This document shows, in pieces, positions 23,461 through 32,923 of a stretch of DNA of 64,000 nucleotides (its first letter is position 1; each line of letters opens with the position of its first letter). This stretch comes from Bifidobacterium moukalabense DSM 27321 (GTDB lineage: Bacteria > Actinomycetota > Actinomycetes > Actinomycetales > Bifidobacteriaceae), in NCBI RefSeq assembly GCF_000522505.1, contig NZ_AZMV01000002.1, forward strand, positions 310,177-374,176. Direction: 5' to 3'. A program made the translations under genes and the position numbers. The notes beneath the pieces are model-generated. The model had not been told where the DNA came from and did not search any database. It saw only the letters and a list, made by a program, of their open reading frames with translations.

Positions 23461-24711
23461 TCAGATTTCGCGGCTCGCGGCGGCTGCGGCGAATGCCGGC
23501 AGGGCACGTGGGGCGTTGAAGCCCTTGGACTCGAATTCATCGGCGATCTTCTGGGCGATCTCATGGCCCTGGCCCTTGTCGACCAACGCGATGATGGAGC
23601 CGCCGAAGCCGCCGCCGGTCATGCGGGCGCCGTACGCGCCATTGGCACGGGCCACATCCACGGCGGTATCGAGTTCCGGCACGGTGACCTCGTAATCGTC
23701 GCGCAATGAGTCATGCGAGGCGTTGAACAGATCGCCGGCGGTCTTGATGTCGCCCGCGGCGAAGGCATCCACGAACCGGTCCACACGTCCGATTTCGGTG
23801 ACGACGTGGCGCACGCGCTTCTTCATGGTCTCGTCTTCCAGCCTGTCAAGCACGTCCGCAAGCGCGGCGGCCGGATCGGCGGAGGCCGCAACGGCTTCGG
23901 CGGTGACGCGCAGGTTGGCGACGCCGAGTATCCCAGCGGCCTTCTCGCAGGTGGAGCGGCGCTGCGCGTACTGGCCGTCGTTGAGCTGATGCGGGGCGCG
24001 GGTGTCGAGCACCAGCAGTTCCAGGCCATACTTGTCGAGATCGAATTCCTTCGGCTCGACGCTTTCCACAGCGGACAGGCCCGGCTTGCAATCGAGTCGG
24101 ATCGCGTGGCCGAGCGAGCAACGCATGGAGGCGTTCTGGTCAAGGCCGCCGGTGGAGGCACCCGCCATGTCGTTCTCGGACTTGATGGCGGCGTTGATCA
24201 GGGTCACGCGGCCGGCGTCGCTGGAACCATAGCCCAACCCGTACACGTCGTCAAGCGCGAGCGCGGTGGAGCAGGTCATGGCGGCCGAGGAGCTCAGTCC
24301 CGAGCCCAGCGGCACGCAGGATGAGAAGGCTGCGTCGAAGCCTTTCACGGCGTCGAAGCCGGATTCGCGCAATGCCCAGGCCACGCCCACCGGATAGGCG
24401 GCCCATCCTTCCACGCCACCGGCGGTCAGGCCGTCGAGGTCCGCTTCGGTCACGGCATCCGGCGCCACATCGGAGACCACGTGTACTTTCGTGTCTTCGC
24501 GCGGTTTCAACGCGATGAACGTACGATGCGGCAGCGCGATCGGCAGGCATAGGCCCGCGTTGTAGTCGGTGTGCTCGCCGATCAGGTTCACACGCCCCGG
24601 AGCGGCCCATACGCCGGCCGGTTCCTCTCCATAGGTGGCCTTAAACAGATCGACGGCGATCTTCACGCCCTCGTCATGCGAGAGCGGCTCAATGAATTCA
24701 ACATCAGTCAT
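23461..24711 (-). CDS. galK: galactokinase
   Basis: 416 residues. It phosphorylates galactose at C1. The signature GRVNLIGEHTDYNAGLCLP, the ATP-binding PLGSGLSSSAAMTCS and the C-terminal MTGGGFGGSIIAL (GHMP motif 3) are all present. The start is ATG at 24711 (MTDVEF), preceded by AAAGGA; upstream codons up to 24819 overlap galT and are rejected. Third gene of the deoR-galT-galK operon, 32 bp after galT. Together with GalT it runs the Leloir pathway. Confidence 0.97.
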   Translation of the reverse strand: MTDVEFIEPLSHDEGVKIAVDLFKATYGEEPAGVWAAPGRVNLIGEHTDYNAGLCLPIALPHRTFIALKPREDTKVHVVSDVAPDAVTEADLDGLTAGGVEGWAAYPVGVAWALRESGFDAVKGFDAAFSSCVPLGSGLSSSAAMTCSTALALDDVYGLGYGSSDAGRVTLINAAIKSENDMAGASTGGLDQNASMRCSLGHAIRLDCKPGLSAVESVEPKEFDLDKYGLELLVLDTRAPHQLNDGQYAQRRSTCEKAAGILGVANLRVTAEAVAASADPAAALADVLDRLEDETMKKRVRHVVTEIGRVDRFVDAFAAGDIKTAGDLFNASHDSLRDDYEVTVPELDTAVDVARANGAYGARMTGGGFGGSIIALVDKGQGHEIAQKIADEFESKGFNAPRALPAFAAAAASREI

Positions 24712-24743
24712 TGGTGTTTCCTTTATGTTCGTATTGACCCCGG

Positions 24744-25994
24744 TCAGCCTTCGATGTCGATCGGTCCGAGCTCGTGGAATCGCTTGGCGATGAGTTCCGG
24801 AGTGGTGTCGGAGACCCATGCGGCCATGCCGGATTCGGATCCCGCCAGATACTTGATCTTGTTCGCGGCGCGGCGGAAGGAGAAGAATTGTAGGTTAAGG
24901 CGGTAGTTTTCACGGCGTGCGTCGTGGATCGGAGCCTGATGCCATGCGGCGATGTACGGCAGATCCATGCCCTTGCCGTCACCTTTGTCGAAGAACGCGT
25001 TGCCGCGCTTCAGCAGGGTGGAGTACATCACGGCGAGGTCCCAGCGTTCCTGATCGTTGAGCTCGTCGAGGGTGAGCACGTCGCGTACCGGGGCCACATG
25101 CACCTCGAGCGGCCAGCGGGCGGCGGCCGGCACGTAGGCGACCCAGCTGTGGTTGCGCATCACGATGCGCTCCCCGGCTTCGATTTCGGCGTTCATGAGA
25201 TCCTTGAGCAGATTGCCGCCGGTGTTCTCGTGATAGGCTTCGGTATGCTGCAGTTCGGTTTCCATCTTCGGTGCGATGAATGGGTAGCAGTAGACTTGGC
25301 CGTGCGGATGGGCCAGGGAGACGCCGATTTCCTGTCCGTGGTTCTCGAACGGGAAGATCTGCTCGATGCCGTCGATCTTGGAGATTTCGGCGGTGCGGAA
25401 GGCCCATGCCTCCACAACCGTGCGCAGGCGGGAGACCGGCAGATCGGCCGGCAGGCCATTCTCGTCCGGATCGAAGCAGATCACTTCGCAGCGGCCTGCG
25501 GCGAGCTTCTTCTCCCACAGCGGGTTGCCGTCGACGTATTCCACGGCTTCGGAACGGCCCGGAACACGTACCATCGACGGGAAACGGTTTTCGAACACGA
25601 CCACGTTGTAGTCGGTGTCGGGCACTTCGCCGTCCTGATACGGATCGCCCGGCTTGCGTGCGGCCAGCGGGTTGCCCTTGGCGGTGGCGCCGGGTCCGGC
25701 GGTGATCGGGCGGTTCATGCGCGCGGTCGCCATCGGAATCCAGTCGCCGGTCAGCGGGTCGCGACGCATTTCCGGAGCGGCGTACGGCACTTCCTCGCCG
25801 GCCGCATTGAGCTGGTTGGAGAAGCGGTAGGCCAGTTGACGCGGATCGTTCAGCTCGCGGGTCTTGGCTCCGGAGACGTATTCCGGATCGTCGTCGAGAT
25901 AGAAGAAGTCACGGCCATCGGCAAGCGTGGTCGGGGTGATACGGATGTGTTCCTTCGCATATTCTCCAGGAGCATAGTTTGCGAATTCACTCAT
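24744..25994 (-). CDS. galT: galactose-1-phosphate uridylyltransferase
   Basis: 416 residues. It transfers UMP from UDP-glucose to galactose-1-phosphate. The HIT-superfamily active site is SLAHPHGQVYCYPF, whose second His is the nucleophile, and FENHGQEIG precedes it. RMNRPITAGPGA near residue 110 and the C-terminal QFFSFRRA region also fit the class. Its start is five bases after the DeoR stop, so expression is coupled to the regulator. The GalK gene follows. Confidence 0.96.
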   Translation of the reverse strand: MSEFANYAPGEYAKEHIRITPTTLADGRDFFYLDDDPEYVSGAKTRELNDPRQLAYRFSNQLNAAGEEVPYAAPEMRRDPLTGDWIPMATARMNRPITAGPGATAKGNPLAARKPGDPYQDGEVPDTDYNVVVFENRFPSMVRVPGRSEAVEYVDGNPLWEKKLAAGRCEVICFDPDENGLPADLPVSRLRTVVEAWAFRTAEISKIDGIEQIFPFENHGQEIGVSLAHPHGQVYCYPFIAPKMETELQHTEAYHENTGGNLLKDLMNAEIEAGERIVMRNHSWVAYVPAAARWPLEVHVAPVRDVLTLDELNDQERWDLAVMYSTLLKRGNAFFDKGDGKGMDLPYIAAWHQAPIHDARRENYRLNLQFFSFRRAANKIKYLAGSESGMAAWVSDTTPELIAKRFHELGPIDIEG

Positions 25995-25999
25995 GGTGA

Positions 26000-26803
26000 T
26001 TACTCACTTTCCTGCATCTGCTCGGTCTGGTGCGCCAGCACGAGCTCTTTAACCAAATCCCTTGTTTTCCCAACCGAATCGGGATCGAGTCCATCATCGG
26101 TAATGACCGTGTCAACCTGATCGAAGCGTGCGAACAGCGACAACGACGTGCAGCTCCACTTGGTGTGATCGGTCAAAATTATCGTCCGATCGGCAATGTC
26201 CATCAATGCCATATCGGTCGCGGCCTCAAGCGAGTTCGGCATGAGGAAGCCGCGTGGAATGGACACGGAATGCGTGCCCAGGAATACGGTGTTGACGCGC
26301 AGGGAGGCGACCACCTTGTCGGCGATCGGCCCTACCAGCGAGTTGGAACGGGTGGTCACGCCGCCGGTCACGATGACTTCCACGTCTTTCGATTCCAGCG
26401 CCTGCACCAGTTCCGCCACGGGAATGGAATTGGTCAGGATGGTGATTCCGGAGGATTGCTGCGATTCGAGCAGATGCTGCGCGAACACGTAGGCGGTGGT
26501 GCCGCCGCCGATGGCGATCACGTCACCGGGAGCCACGTATTTGATGGCTTCCTGCGCGATGGCGTCCTTAAGTCCGATGTCCATCTGCGACTTTACGGAG
26601 AACAGCGGCTCGCTCAGCAATGTGCTGGTGGTGACCGCGCCGCCGTGCACACGCTTGAGCAGGCCCTTGTCGGCCAAATCGGCGATATCACGGCGAATGG
26701 TCATGGCGGAGACGCCCAATTCCTTGGATAGCGCGGTAATACGAACCGCACCACGGGTGCGCAATCGGCTCAGTATCAGATGCTGACGTTGTGACGATAT
26801 CAT
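26000..26803 (-). CDS. DeoR-family regulator of galT-galK
   Basis: 267 residues. The N-terminal DeoR helix-turn-helix (QRQHLILSRLRTRGAVRI and ELGVSAMTIRRDIADL) is followed by a DeoRC sugar-phosphate-binding domain (IAIGGGTTAYVFAQHL, TNSIPVAEL, VIVTGG, FLGTHSVS). It probably represses its own operon. The start is chosen at ATG 26803 because GATAAT (complement of 26810-26815) lies exactly 6 nt upstream, fitting a leaderless mRNA. A GTG at 26827 is the alternative. No Shine-Dalgarno at either. Confidence 0.92.
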   Translation of the reverse strand: MISSQRQHLILSRLRTRGAVRITALSKELGVSAMTIRRDIADLADKGLLKRVHGGAVTTSTLLSEPLFSVKSQMDIGLKDAIAQEAIKYVAPGDVIAIGGGTTAYVFAQHLLESQQSSGITILTNSIPVAELVQALESKDVEVIVTGGVTTRSNSLVGPIADKVVASLRVNTVFLGTHSVSIPRGFLMPNSLEAATDMALMDIADRTIILTDHTKWSCTSLSLFARFDQVDTVITDDGLDPDSVGKTRDLVKELVLAHQTEQMQESE

Positions 26804-27020
26804 TCGAACATTATCGCACACGTTCACTCAAAATAAAAACTGGAATGAGCGTTTCGGGCGTTTTTCGCAGTAAAAACGTTAACCGATTACGGTCGAACCG
26901 CACAAAACCGCACGTGTCATCGCACGTATCACTTCCACCCTAACGCGTTGAACGCGGCGCAATTTCGCCATGCGGTCTTCACCGCGCATGTGGATCGGTG
27001 ACCTGCCGATATCCCACGAA

Positions 27021-27755
27021 TCACTTGCGGAGCAGTCTTCGCAGCCCCCAGACGGTGACGCGACGCATCGCTTCGACCACGATGGCATTGCTCATCTTCG
27101 ACTTGCCCCGCACCCGATCCGGGAACACGATCGGCACTTCCACGATTCTTCCGCCGGCGGCCGCCACACGACGGGTCATGTCGATCTGGAACACATAGCC
27201 GTTCGCCTCGATCGCATCCAGGTCTAGGGCCCGCAACATCGACGCACGATAGGCGCGAAATCCAGCGGTCATATCACGGACGTCAATCCCCAGCATCGTT
27301 CGCGCATACCACGATCCGCCGCGCGAGATGAGATCACGGAACGCCGACCAGCCTTCCGTACGCCCGCCGTCCACGCGGCGCGAACCGATCACCAGGTCCG
27401 GTACGGCACCGGAGGTCCCGCCTGCGAGCGCGTCCAGCAATTTCGGCAGATCCTGCGGTCGATGCGAGCCATCCATGTCCATTTCGCAGATCACATCGAA
27501 ACCTTGGTTCAGCGCCCATGCGAAGCCAGCCAGATAGGCCGGTCCGAGACCGTTCTTCCCGGCGCGGTGCAGCACATGGATGCGCGGATCCTCAATCGCC
27601 ATTCGGTCGGCCAGCTCGCCGGTGCCATCGGGGGAACCGTCGTCGACGATCAGGATCTCAACCGACGGGCGGCATGCGAAGATCCCGCCGATGGTCGGAC
27701 GCAGGTTCTCCAACTCGTTGTAGGTGGGCATCACCACGCAGGTTCGTTCCGTCAT
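27021..27755 (-). CDS. polyprenol-phosphate mannosyltransferase (dolichol-phosphate mannosyltransferase family, GT2)
   Basis: 244 residues, a soluble GT2 enzyme that makes polyprenyl-phosphate-mannose for extracytoplasmic mannosylation. Family blocks: VVMPTYNELENL, ILIVDDGSPDGTG, EMDMDGSHRPQD (catalytic and metal Asp), TAGFRAYR and VPIVFPDRVRGKSKMS. It lacks the C-terminal transmembrane domain of eukaryotic-type enzymes, as in mycobacterial Ppm1 domain 2. GAGGAGG precedes the ATG. Monocistronic in appearance; upstream is the divergent pyrD-like gene. Confidence 0.93.
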   Translation of the reverse strand: MTERTCVVMPTYNELENLRPTIGGIFACRPSVEILIVDDGSPDGTGELADRMAIEDPRIHVLHRAGKNGLGPAYLAGFAWALNQGFDVICEMDMDGSHRPQDLPKLLDALAGGTSGAVPDLVIGSRRVDGGRTEGWSAFRDLISRGGSWYARTMLGIDVRDMTAGFRAYRASMLRALDLDAIEANGYVFQIDMTRRVAAAGGRIVEVPIVFPDRVRGKSKMSNAIVVEAMRRVTVWGLRRLLRK

Positions 27756-28007
27756 CGCCGCACCTCCTCACGCAACAATCCAACTCACCATATCATTCAA
27801 ACCGTCGGTTCGGTACCGTTTCAACCCGAGAAGCGGCTTGGAATCAACCCAGAGCAACGTCCGGCCGTCCCCGGCCGTCGCCACGCCTCGGAAAGCAGTT
27901 GAAGACCAATCCGGAACGGCGCGAAAGCCACCATTCCATCACTCCGATCCGGCATTTATCCATCGCCGGTTGAAGATTCCTCCCCAACGGTGCGAAAATA
28001 GTGAACC

Positions 28008-29156
28008 ATGGCATATGTTTCTGAAAATTTCTGGCACGACGCGGTGAACAAGGCCACCACGGACCTTTTCACCTTCGGATACAAGCACGTCATCAAGCCG
28101 TACTTCGTCTTCAACCACCAGCCCGATGTGGCGCACGATCAGATGATCGAATTCTGCAAGGTCACCAAGAACATTCCGCCGCTGATGTGGCTATGCCGCG
28201 AAATGCTCAACTATACCGACCCGGTGCTCGAAACGAACGTGATGGGCATCGACTTCGCCAATCCATTCGGTCTTTCCGCAGGTCTCGACAAGAACTGCGA
28301 GATGCCGGTGCTCATGGATAATGTCGGTTTCGGTTTCGAAACGGTCGGCTCCACCACCTCACGTCCTTGCCCTGGCAATGAAAAGCCGTGGTTCCACCGC
28401 CTGCCCGAATACGATTCGATGATGGTGCATGTCGGTCTTGCCAACGACGGTTCGGAGCAGGTGATCCCACGCGCCGAACATGCCTGGCATGATGCGAAGA
28501 GCATGCAGGTCTCGATTTCCATCGCCCGCACGAACGATGATAAGACCGGCGACCTTGACGAGGGCATCGAGGACTACTGCATTTCGATGCGCCGTGCGGC
28601 AGGCCGTTCCGCCATGGTGGAGGTGAACATCTCCTGCCCGAACACGATGGCCGGCGAACCGTTCAACGAAAGTCCCGAGGCACTCGACAGACTGTTCACC
28701 GAGCTCGACAGGATCGACCGTCCCCAGCCGACGCTCGTGAAGATGCCGTTGAACAAGAGCTGGGCCGAGTTCAGGGATCTGCTTGAGGTGCTTTCCGAAC
28801 ATAATGTGCAGGGACTGTCGATTGCGAACCTGCAGAAGGACCGCACCGGCATGGAGATTCCGCGCGACTGGGAGGGCGGCCTGTCCGGCTCCCCCTGCTA
28901 TGCGGCCAGCAATGCGATGATCAGGCAGACCTATCGTGAGTACGGCGACCGTTTCGCCATCGCAGGCATCGGAGGCGTCTTCACGCCGAAGCAGGCTTAC
29001 GAGAAGATTCGTTCCGGATCAAGCCTGGTCATGTTCATCAGCGCCCTGATGTATCGCGGGCCACAGCAGATCACCGTGTTGAAGCGCGGCCTTGCCGAGC
29101 TGCTCAAGCGTGACGGTTTCGATCACGTCAGCCAGGCCGTCGGCATCGATGCGTAG
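28008..29156 (+). CDS. dihydroorotate dehydrogenase family protein, class-2 layout with a catalytic Cys
   Basis: 382 residues. The N-terminal segment (KHVIKPYFVFNHQPDVAHDQ) and MGIDFANPFGLSAGLDKNCE plus GFGFETVGSTTSRPCPGN follow the quinone-dependent class-2 enzymes. The catalytic block, however, reads NISCPNT with Cys210 (TGC at 28635-28637), the base used by class-1 enzymes, where class 2 has Ser (NISSPNT). FMN-phosphate loops (GIGGVFTPKQAYEKIRSG) are intact. It may oxidise dihydroorotate in pyrimidine synthesis, or be a diverged paralogue. The ATG at 28008 has no clear ribosome-binding site. Confidence 0.82.
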   Translation: MAYVSENFWHDAVNKATTDLFTFGYKHVIKPYFVFNHQPDVAHDQMIEFCKVTKNIPPLMWLCREMLNYTDPVLETNVMGIDFANPFGLSAGLDKNCEMPVLMDNVGFGFETVGSTTSRPCPGNEKPWFHRLPEYDSMMVHVGLANDGSEQVIPRAEHAWHDAKSMQVSISIARTNDDKTGDLDEGIEDYCISMRRAAGRSAMVEVNISCPNTMAGEPFNESPEALDRLFTELDRIDRPQPTLVKMPLNKSWAEFRDLLEVLSEHNVQGLSIANLQKDRTGMEIPRDWEGGLSGSPCYAASNAMIRQTYREYGDRFAIAGIGGVFTPKQAYEKIRSGSSLVMFISALMYRGPQQITVLKRGLAELLKRDGFDHVSQAVGIDA

Positions 29157-29173
29157 GTGAGTGCGTGAACCGT

Positions 29174-29195
29174 GGGAGGGCGGCGCCGCCCTCCC
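29174..29195. terminator. GC-rich palindrome between convergent pyrD-like and OYE genes
   Basis: A perfect 22-bp palindrome, GGGAGGGCGGC followed directly by GCCGCCCTCCC, lies 17 bp after the pyrD-like stop and between convergent genes. Confidence 0.65.
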
Positions 29196-29267
29196 GCTCG
29201 TTCATCCGCACGCAATCTTCCTGACGACCGTCACCTTTGCAGGCGCGGGTCGTCTCCGAGGAGATGA

Positions 29268-30398
29268 TCAGCGGAAGGCACCCCGTACATACTGCGCCGG
29301 ATACGGCGCCTCCTCGATCGATATGCCCAGCTTGTTCGCCGCACGCAACGGCCAGTACGGATCGCGCAATGCCGCACGTCCGATTTCGATGACATCCGCC
29401 TGCCCGGCCTTCAGCACCTTCTCCGCCTGCTTCGGCTTGGTGATGAGTCCCACCGCCGTCACCGGAATGTCGGCGCGTGAACGGATCTGTTCGGAGAACG
29501 GCACCTGATAGCCCGGTTTGACCGGGATGGTCACGCCTGGAATGAGACCTCCCGTGGATACATCCACCAAGTCGACCCCATGTTCCTTCAGCACCTTGGC
29601 CAGATCGACGCTCTGATCGAGATCCCATCCGCCCGCGGCCCAATCGGTGGCGGAGATGCGCACCAGCACCGGCATATCGTCGGGGATGACGGTGCGCACC
29701 GCCTCCACCACGTCGACTAGTATGCGAATGCGGTTCTCGAAGGATCCGCCGTATTCATCCTCGCGTTCGTTGATCAGCGGATCGAGGAATTGCGACAGCA
29801 GATAGCCGTGGGCCGCATGGATCTGCACGGCATCGAAGCCGATATCGTAGGCGCGCCATGCGGCATCGCGGAACTGCGCCACAATCGTATGGATCTCATC
29901 CACGCCCAACGCACGCGGGGCACGTAACGAACCGTATGCGTTCGCACTCGGGCATACGGTCCGCCATCCGCCGAACTCCTCCGGTACGCTCTCGCCGTCG
30001 AACCCCACGGCGAAACAGCCTGTGGAGGCCTTGCGGCCGGCATGGTTGAGCTGCACGGCCATGGTAGCGCCGGCGGCTTTGGCATCCGCTACGATCCATC
30101 GCCACGCGTCCATCTGGTCGTCGCTCCACAGGCCCAGATCGCAGGGCGAGATGCGCCCCTCGGGTGCCACTGCGGTGGATTCCATGATGATCATGCCGAA
30201 ACCGCCCATGGCACGCGACACATAGTGCTGGTAGTGGAATGGCGTGGGGCGGCCGTCCTGCGCGAACGCCGAATACGTATCCATCGGCGGCAGCCAGATG
30301 CGGTTGCGCACGGTCACGCCACGCAGGGTCATCGGCTCGAACAGACGCGCCGGCCCCTTCTTCTTGTCCTTCTTCTTGGATTTCTCGACGTCACCCAT
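29268..30398 (-). CDS. NADH:flavin oxidoreductase (Old Yellow Enzyme, YqjM-like)
   Basis: 376 residues, an FMN TIM-barrel ene-reductase. The conserved HAAHGYLLSQFLDP block supplies the two substrate-binding His-type positions, and AVQLNHAGRKA and EDEYGGSFENR are typical of the YqjM/2,4-dienoyl-CoA-like subgroup. It reduces activated C=C bonds with NAD(P)H; the natural substrate is unknown. The N-terminus has a Lys-rich stretch (KSKKKDKKKG) that relatives usually lack. GGTGGAG precedes the ATG. Convergent with the pyrD-like gene. Confidence 0.92.
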   Translation of the reverse strand: MGDVEKSKKKDKKKGPARLFEPMTLRGVTVRNRIWLPPMDTYSAFAQDGRPTPFHYQHYVSRAMGGFGMIIMESTAVAPEGRISPCDLGLWSDDQMDAWRWIVADAKAAGATMAVQLNHAGRKASTGCFAVGFDGESVPEEFGGWRTVCPSANAYGSLRAPRALGVDEIHTIVAQFRDAAWRAYDIGFDAVQIHAAHGYLLSQFLDPLINEREDEYGGSFENRIRILVDVVEAVRTVIPDDMPVLVRISATDWAAGGWDLDQSVDLAKVLKEHGVDLVDVSTGGLIPGVTIPVKPGYQVPFSEQIRSRADIPVTAVGLITKPKQAEKVLKAGQADVIEIGRAALRDPYWPLRAANKLGISIEEAPYPAQYVRGAFR

Positions 30399-30486
30399 GA
30401 CTCCACCTCTCTATAGTTCACACAGCGTTACCGTTCGGATCATGCCGATCGCCGGCATCCACCCGGCCTTACCTGCATTCTAGGCA

Positions 30487-30514
30487 GAACGCCCGCCGGT
30501 TGGGGCGGGCGTTC
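30487..30514 (-). terminator. terminator after the penicillin-binding protein gene
   Basis: GAACGCCCGCC (30487-30497) and GGCGGGCGTTC (30504-30514) form an 11-bp stem with a 6-nt loop, 45 bp past the PBP stop on the minus strand. Confidence 0.7.
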
Positions 30515-30559
30515 ATGGACTGTTCACTTTCGCAAAGTGACATCAGCATACGATCGGAT

Positions 30560-32818
30560 CTACTGATCCTCTTGCTGCTGATTGGTATCCTGTTGGGTCT
30601 GCTGCTCCTGTTCCTGCGTTTGCGTCTGTGTCTGCTCCTTTTGCTGTCCGGAGGATTTCTTCGTCGTGGTGTACTGTGCCGCAGGTTGTCCGTAGTCGTT
30701 GTCTATCGGAGCATTGATCGCCGCCAGATAGGTGTTCATGAACTCCTTCCAGGCAGGGGTGGCGATGTACATGCCGTACCAGTTCGAATGGTATACACCG
30801 TTGATGGTCTTGTAGTCGAAGGTGTTGTGGATCGGATCCTGCGCATCGGCCACGGCCACGAATGCGGCCACCTGATTCGGCACAAAGCCTGCCGTGGTCA
30901 TCACCGTATTCTCATTCGTACCGGTTTTCGCGAAGGTCTTGCGGCCATTGTCGAGCTGTGTGGTGGCGGCCTCGCCGCCGGAGACCACGACGCCTTGGTT
31001 CAGGGCGTATGCGGTGGTCTGCGCGATTTCCGAGCTGATCGCCTGATGGCAGTTCGCGGACGGCACCTTCACATCGGAGCCGCTGCGATCGGTCACCTTG
31101 GTGATGGCGATGGGCGTGCACTCCACACCGTTGGCGCCGAGCGTGGCGTATACGTTCGCCATGGTGAGCGGCGATGCCTGCACGGTACCGATGGTCATTG
31201 GCGGCTGGAACGAATTCGCCGAGTAGATGTCGGTGGCGTTTGCGGTCGCGTTATGGTAGCCCATCTCCTTGGCGGCGTCCGCAATGGCGCACAGGCCGAT
31301 CGTCGAAGCCATTGAGGCCTGCGTGGTGTTATGGGATCTGATCAGGCCCTGCAGCGGGGTTTCCGGTGAGGTGGTGCCTCCACCGGAATTCTGCACGCTC
31401 CATGCCCGACCGGTGAAGTAGTAGTCGTTGCAGCTGAATTTCGACATCGCATAGCTTGTGGAGGTGGTCAACGACTCGTTGATGGAATGGCCTTGCTGCA
31501 TCCAGGCCACCAGATTGATCGGCTTCCATGTGGAACCGACGTTGAAGCCCATGCCACCGCCGTCTTCCTCGTCGACCATGTAGTTCATCGACGTCTTGGT
31601 CTCGTCGTTCTTCGCATCATCGGTCGCATCGTAGGTTCGGTTGATGCCGAAGGCCAGTATCTCGCCCGTGCCGGGTTTTATGGCCGCTATCATCACTTCG
31701 AAGCCTGTCGGATCGTCAGCCGGTATGGTGTCGTTCGCCGCCTTCATGGCCGCATCGTTGGCGTTCTGGTCGAGCGTGGTCACGATTTTCAGGCCGCCTT
31801 CCTTCAGCAGCTTTTCACGTGCCTCGCTGTCCTTGCCGAAGGCCTTGTTCTTCAGGATCTGATTGACCACATACGAGCAGAAGAAGCCGGTGTTGTTGGC
31901 GGCCGCCTGGCATCCGGAACTGACGTCCTGAATGTTCAGCGTGTCTTTCAGAGGCGTATTGACGGCCTCCTTGTATTCCTTCTCGCTGGAAATGAACCCC
32001 TGATCGTACATCAGCTTGAGCACGATGTTGCGCTGATGCTCGGCCTCCTCCTGATTGGCCTCCACGGAGGGGTCGAAGTTCTGGGGATTCTTGGTGATTG
32101 CCGCGATGGTCGCCGCCTGCACCACGTTCAGGTCGGCGGCGGATACGTTGAAGTAGCGTTTTGCCGCCATCTCGACGCCGCATAGGCTGTTACGGCCGAA
32201 CTGCGCGATGTTGAGATAGCCCTGCAGGATCTCCGCCTTGGAGTATTTCTTCTCGATCTGCACCGCGATGAGCATCTCCCGCAGCTTTCGTGCGATGGTG
32301 TCTTCGGATGCATGGTATTCGGAGATCGGATCGTCGTCCTCTCGGGCCTGGGTGGCCAGTACGTTCTTCACATACTGCTGGGTCAGGGTCGAACCGCCCT
32401 GCTGGTCACCGCCCTTGAGATATGTCTGGACGAATGCGCGGAGCACGCCCTGCACGTCCACGCCGGAGTGGTCGAAGAATCGCTTGTCCTCTCGGGCCAC
32501 GACCGCCTGCTGCATGGCCTTGGAGATCTTCTTCAACGGCACCACTTCACGATTCTGCGTATAGAAATCAGCGAATTCGGTCTTACCGTCGTTGTAGTAG
32601 AAGGTGGAGCGCTGCGGCAGGCTGGTCACATCGAAATCAATGCCCTCCACCGTCAGCGATGGAATCACCGCCTTGGCCACGCTGTTCGCTCCGAGCACGG
32701 CAGGCAGGAGGAACACACTGGTCGCGACGCCGCCACCCACACAGAGCGTGATGTAGGCAAGCACCAGTGTAAGCACACGTCGAGCAGTCAAAGTCTTCTT
32801 CTTGGGCATGTTGCCCAT
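30560..32818 (-). CDS. class A penicillin-binding protein (transglycosylase/transpeptidase)
   Basis: 752 residues. A short cytoplasmic tail and one membrane helix (about 15-40) precede a GT51 glycosyltransferase domain with catalytic Glu in REDKRFFDHSGVD and GGSTLTQQYVKN. The transpeptidase domain follows, with STWK (nucleophile Ser), SHN and KTGT as the three active-site motifs. It polymerises and cross-links peptidoglycan. The C-terminal ~45 residues are extremely Gln-rich (QTQTQTQEQEQQTQQDTNQQ), a low-complexity tail outside the enzyme domains. Four Cys in the outer domain may form disulfides. The start at 32818 lacks a clear ribosome-binding site; Met4 (32809) is possible. Confidence 0.94.
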   Translation of the reverse strand: MGNMPKKKTLTARRVLTLVLAYITLCVGGGVATSVFLLPAVLGANSVAKAVIPSLTVEGIDFDVTSLPQRSTFYYNDGKTEFADFYTQNREVVPLKKISKAMQQAVVAREDKRFFDHSGVDVQGVLRAFVQTYLKGGDQQGGSTLTQQYVKNVLATQAREDDDPISEYHASEDTIARKLREMLIAVQIEKKYSKAEILQGYLNIAQFGRNSLCGVEMAAKRYFNVSAADLNVVQAATIAAITKNPQNFDPSVEANQEEAEHQRNIVLKLMYDQGFISSEKEYKEAVNTPLKDTLNIQDVSSGCQAAANNTGFFCSYVVNQILKNKAFGKDSEAREKLLKEGGLKIVTTLDQNANDAAMKAANDTIPADDPTGFEVMIAAIKPGTGEILAFGINRTYDATDDAKNDETKTSMNYMVDEEDGGGMGFNVGSTWKPINLVAWMQQGHSINESLTTSTSYAMSKFSCNDYYFTGRAWSVQNSGGGTTSPETPLQGLIRSHNTTQASMASTIGLCAIADAAKEMGYHNATANATDIYSANSFQPPMTIGTVQASPLTMANVYATLGANGVECTPIAITKVTDRSGSDVKVPSANCHQAISSEIAQTTAYALNQGVVVSGGEAATTQLDNGRKTFAKTGTNENTVMTTAGFVPNQVAAFVAVADAQDPIHNTFDYKTINGVYHSNWYGMYIATPAWKEFMNTYLAAINAPIDNDYGQPAAQYTTTKKSSGQQKEQTQTQTQEQEQQTQQDTNQQQEDQ

Positions 32819-32923
32819 TCTAAAGTGGCGGGTATACTAATCAACTTCACGCCCACAGCCGTCACGGGTTCATCACATACCGGCGCGAATCTCAAAAAAT
32901 GCTGAAAACAAGCCGAAAAATCA

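Noticed and set aside
26816..26880. DeoR operator in the AT-rich stretch before deoR
   Set aside because: CACTCA and TGAGCG can be paired at a distance, but the match is weak and no repeated element supports it.
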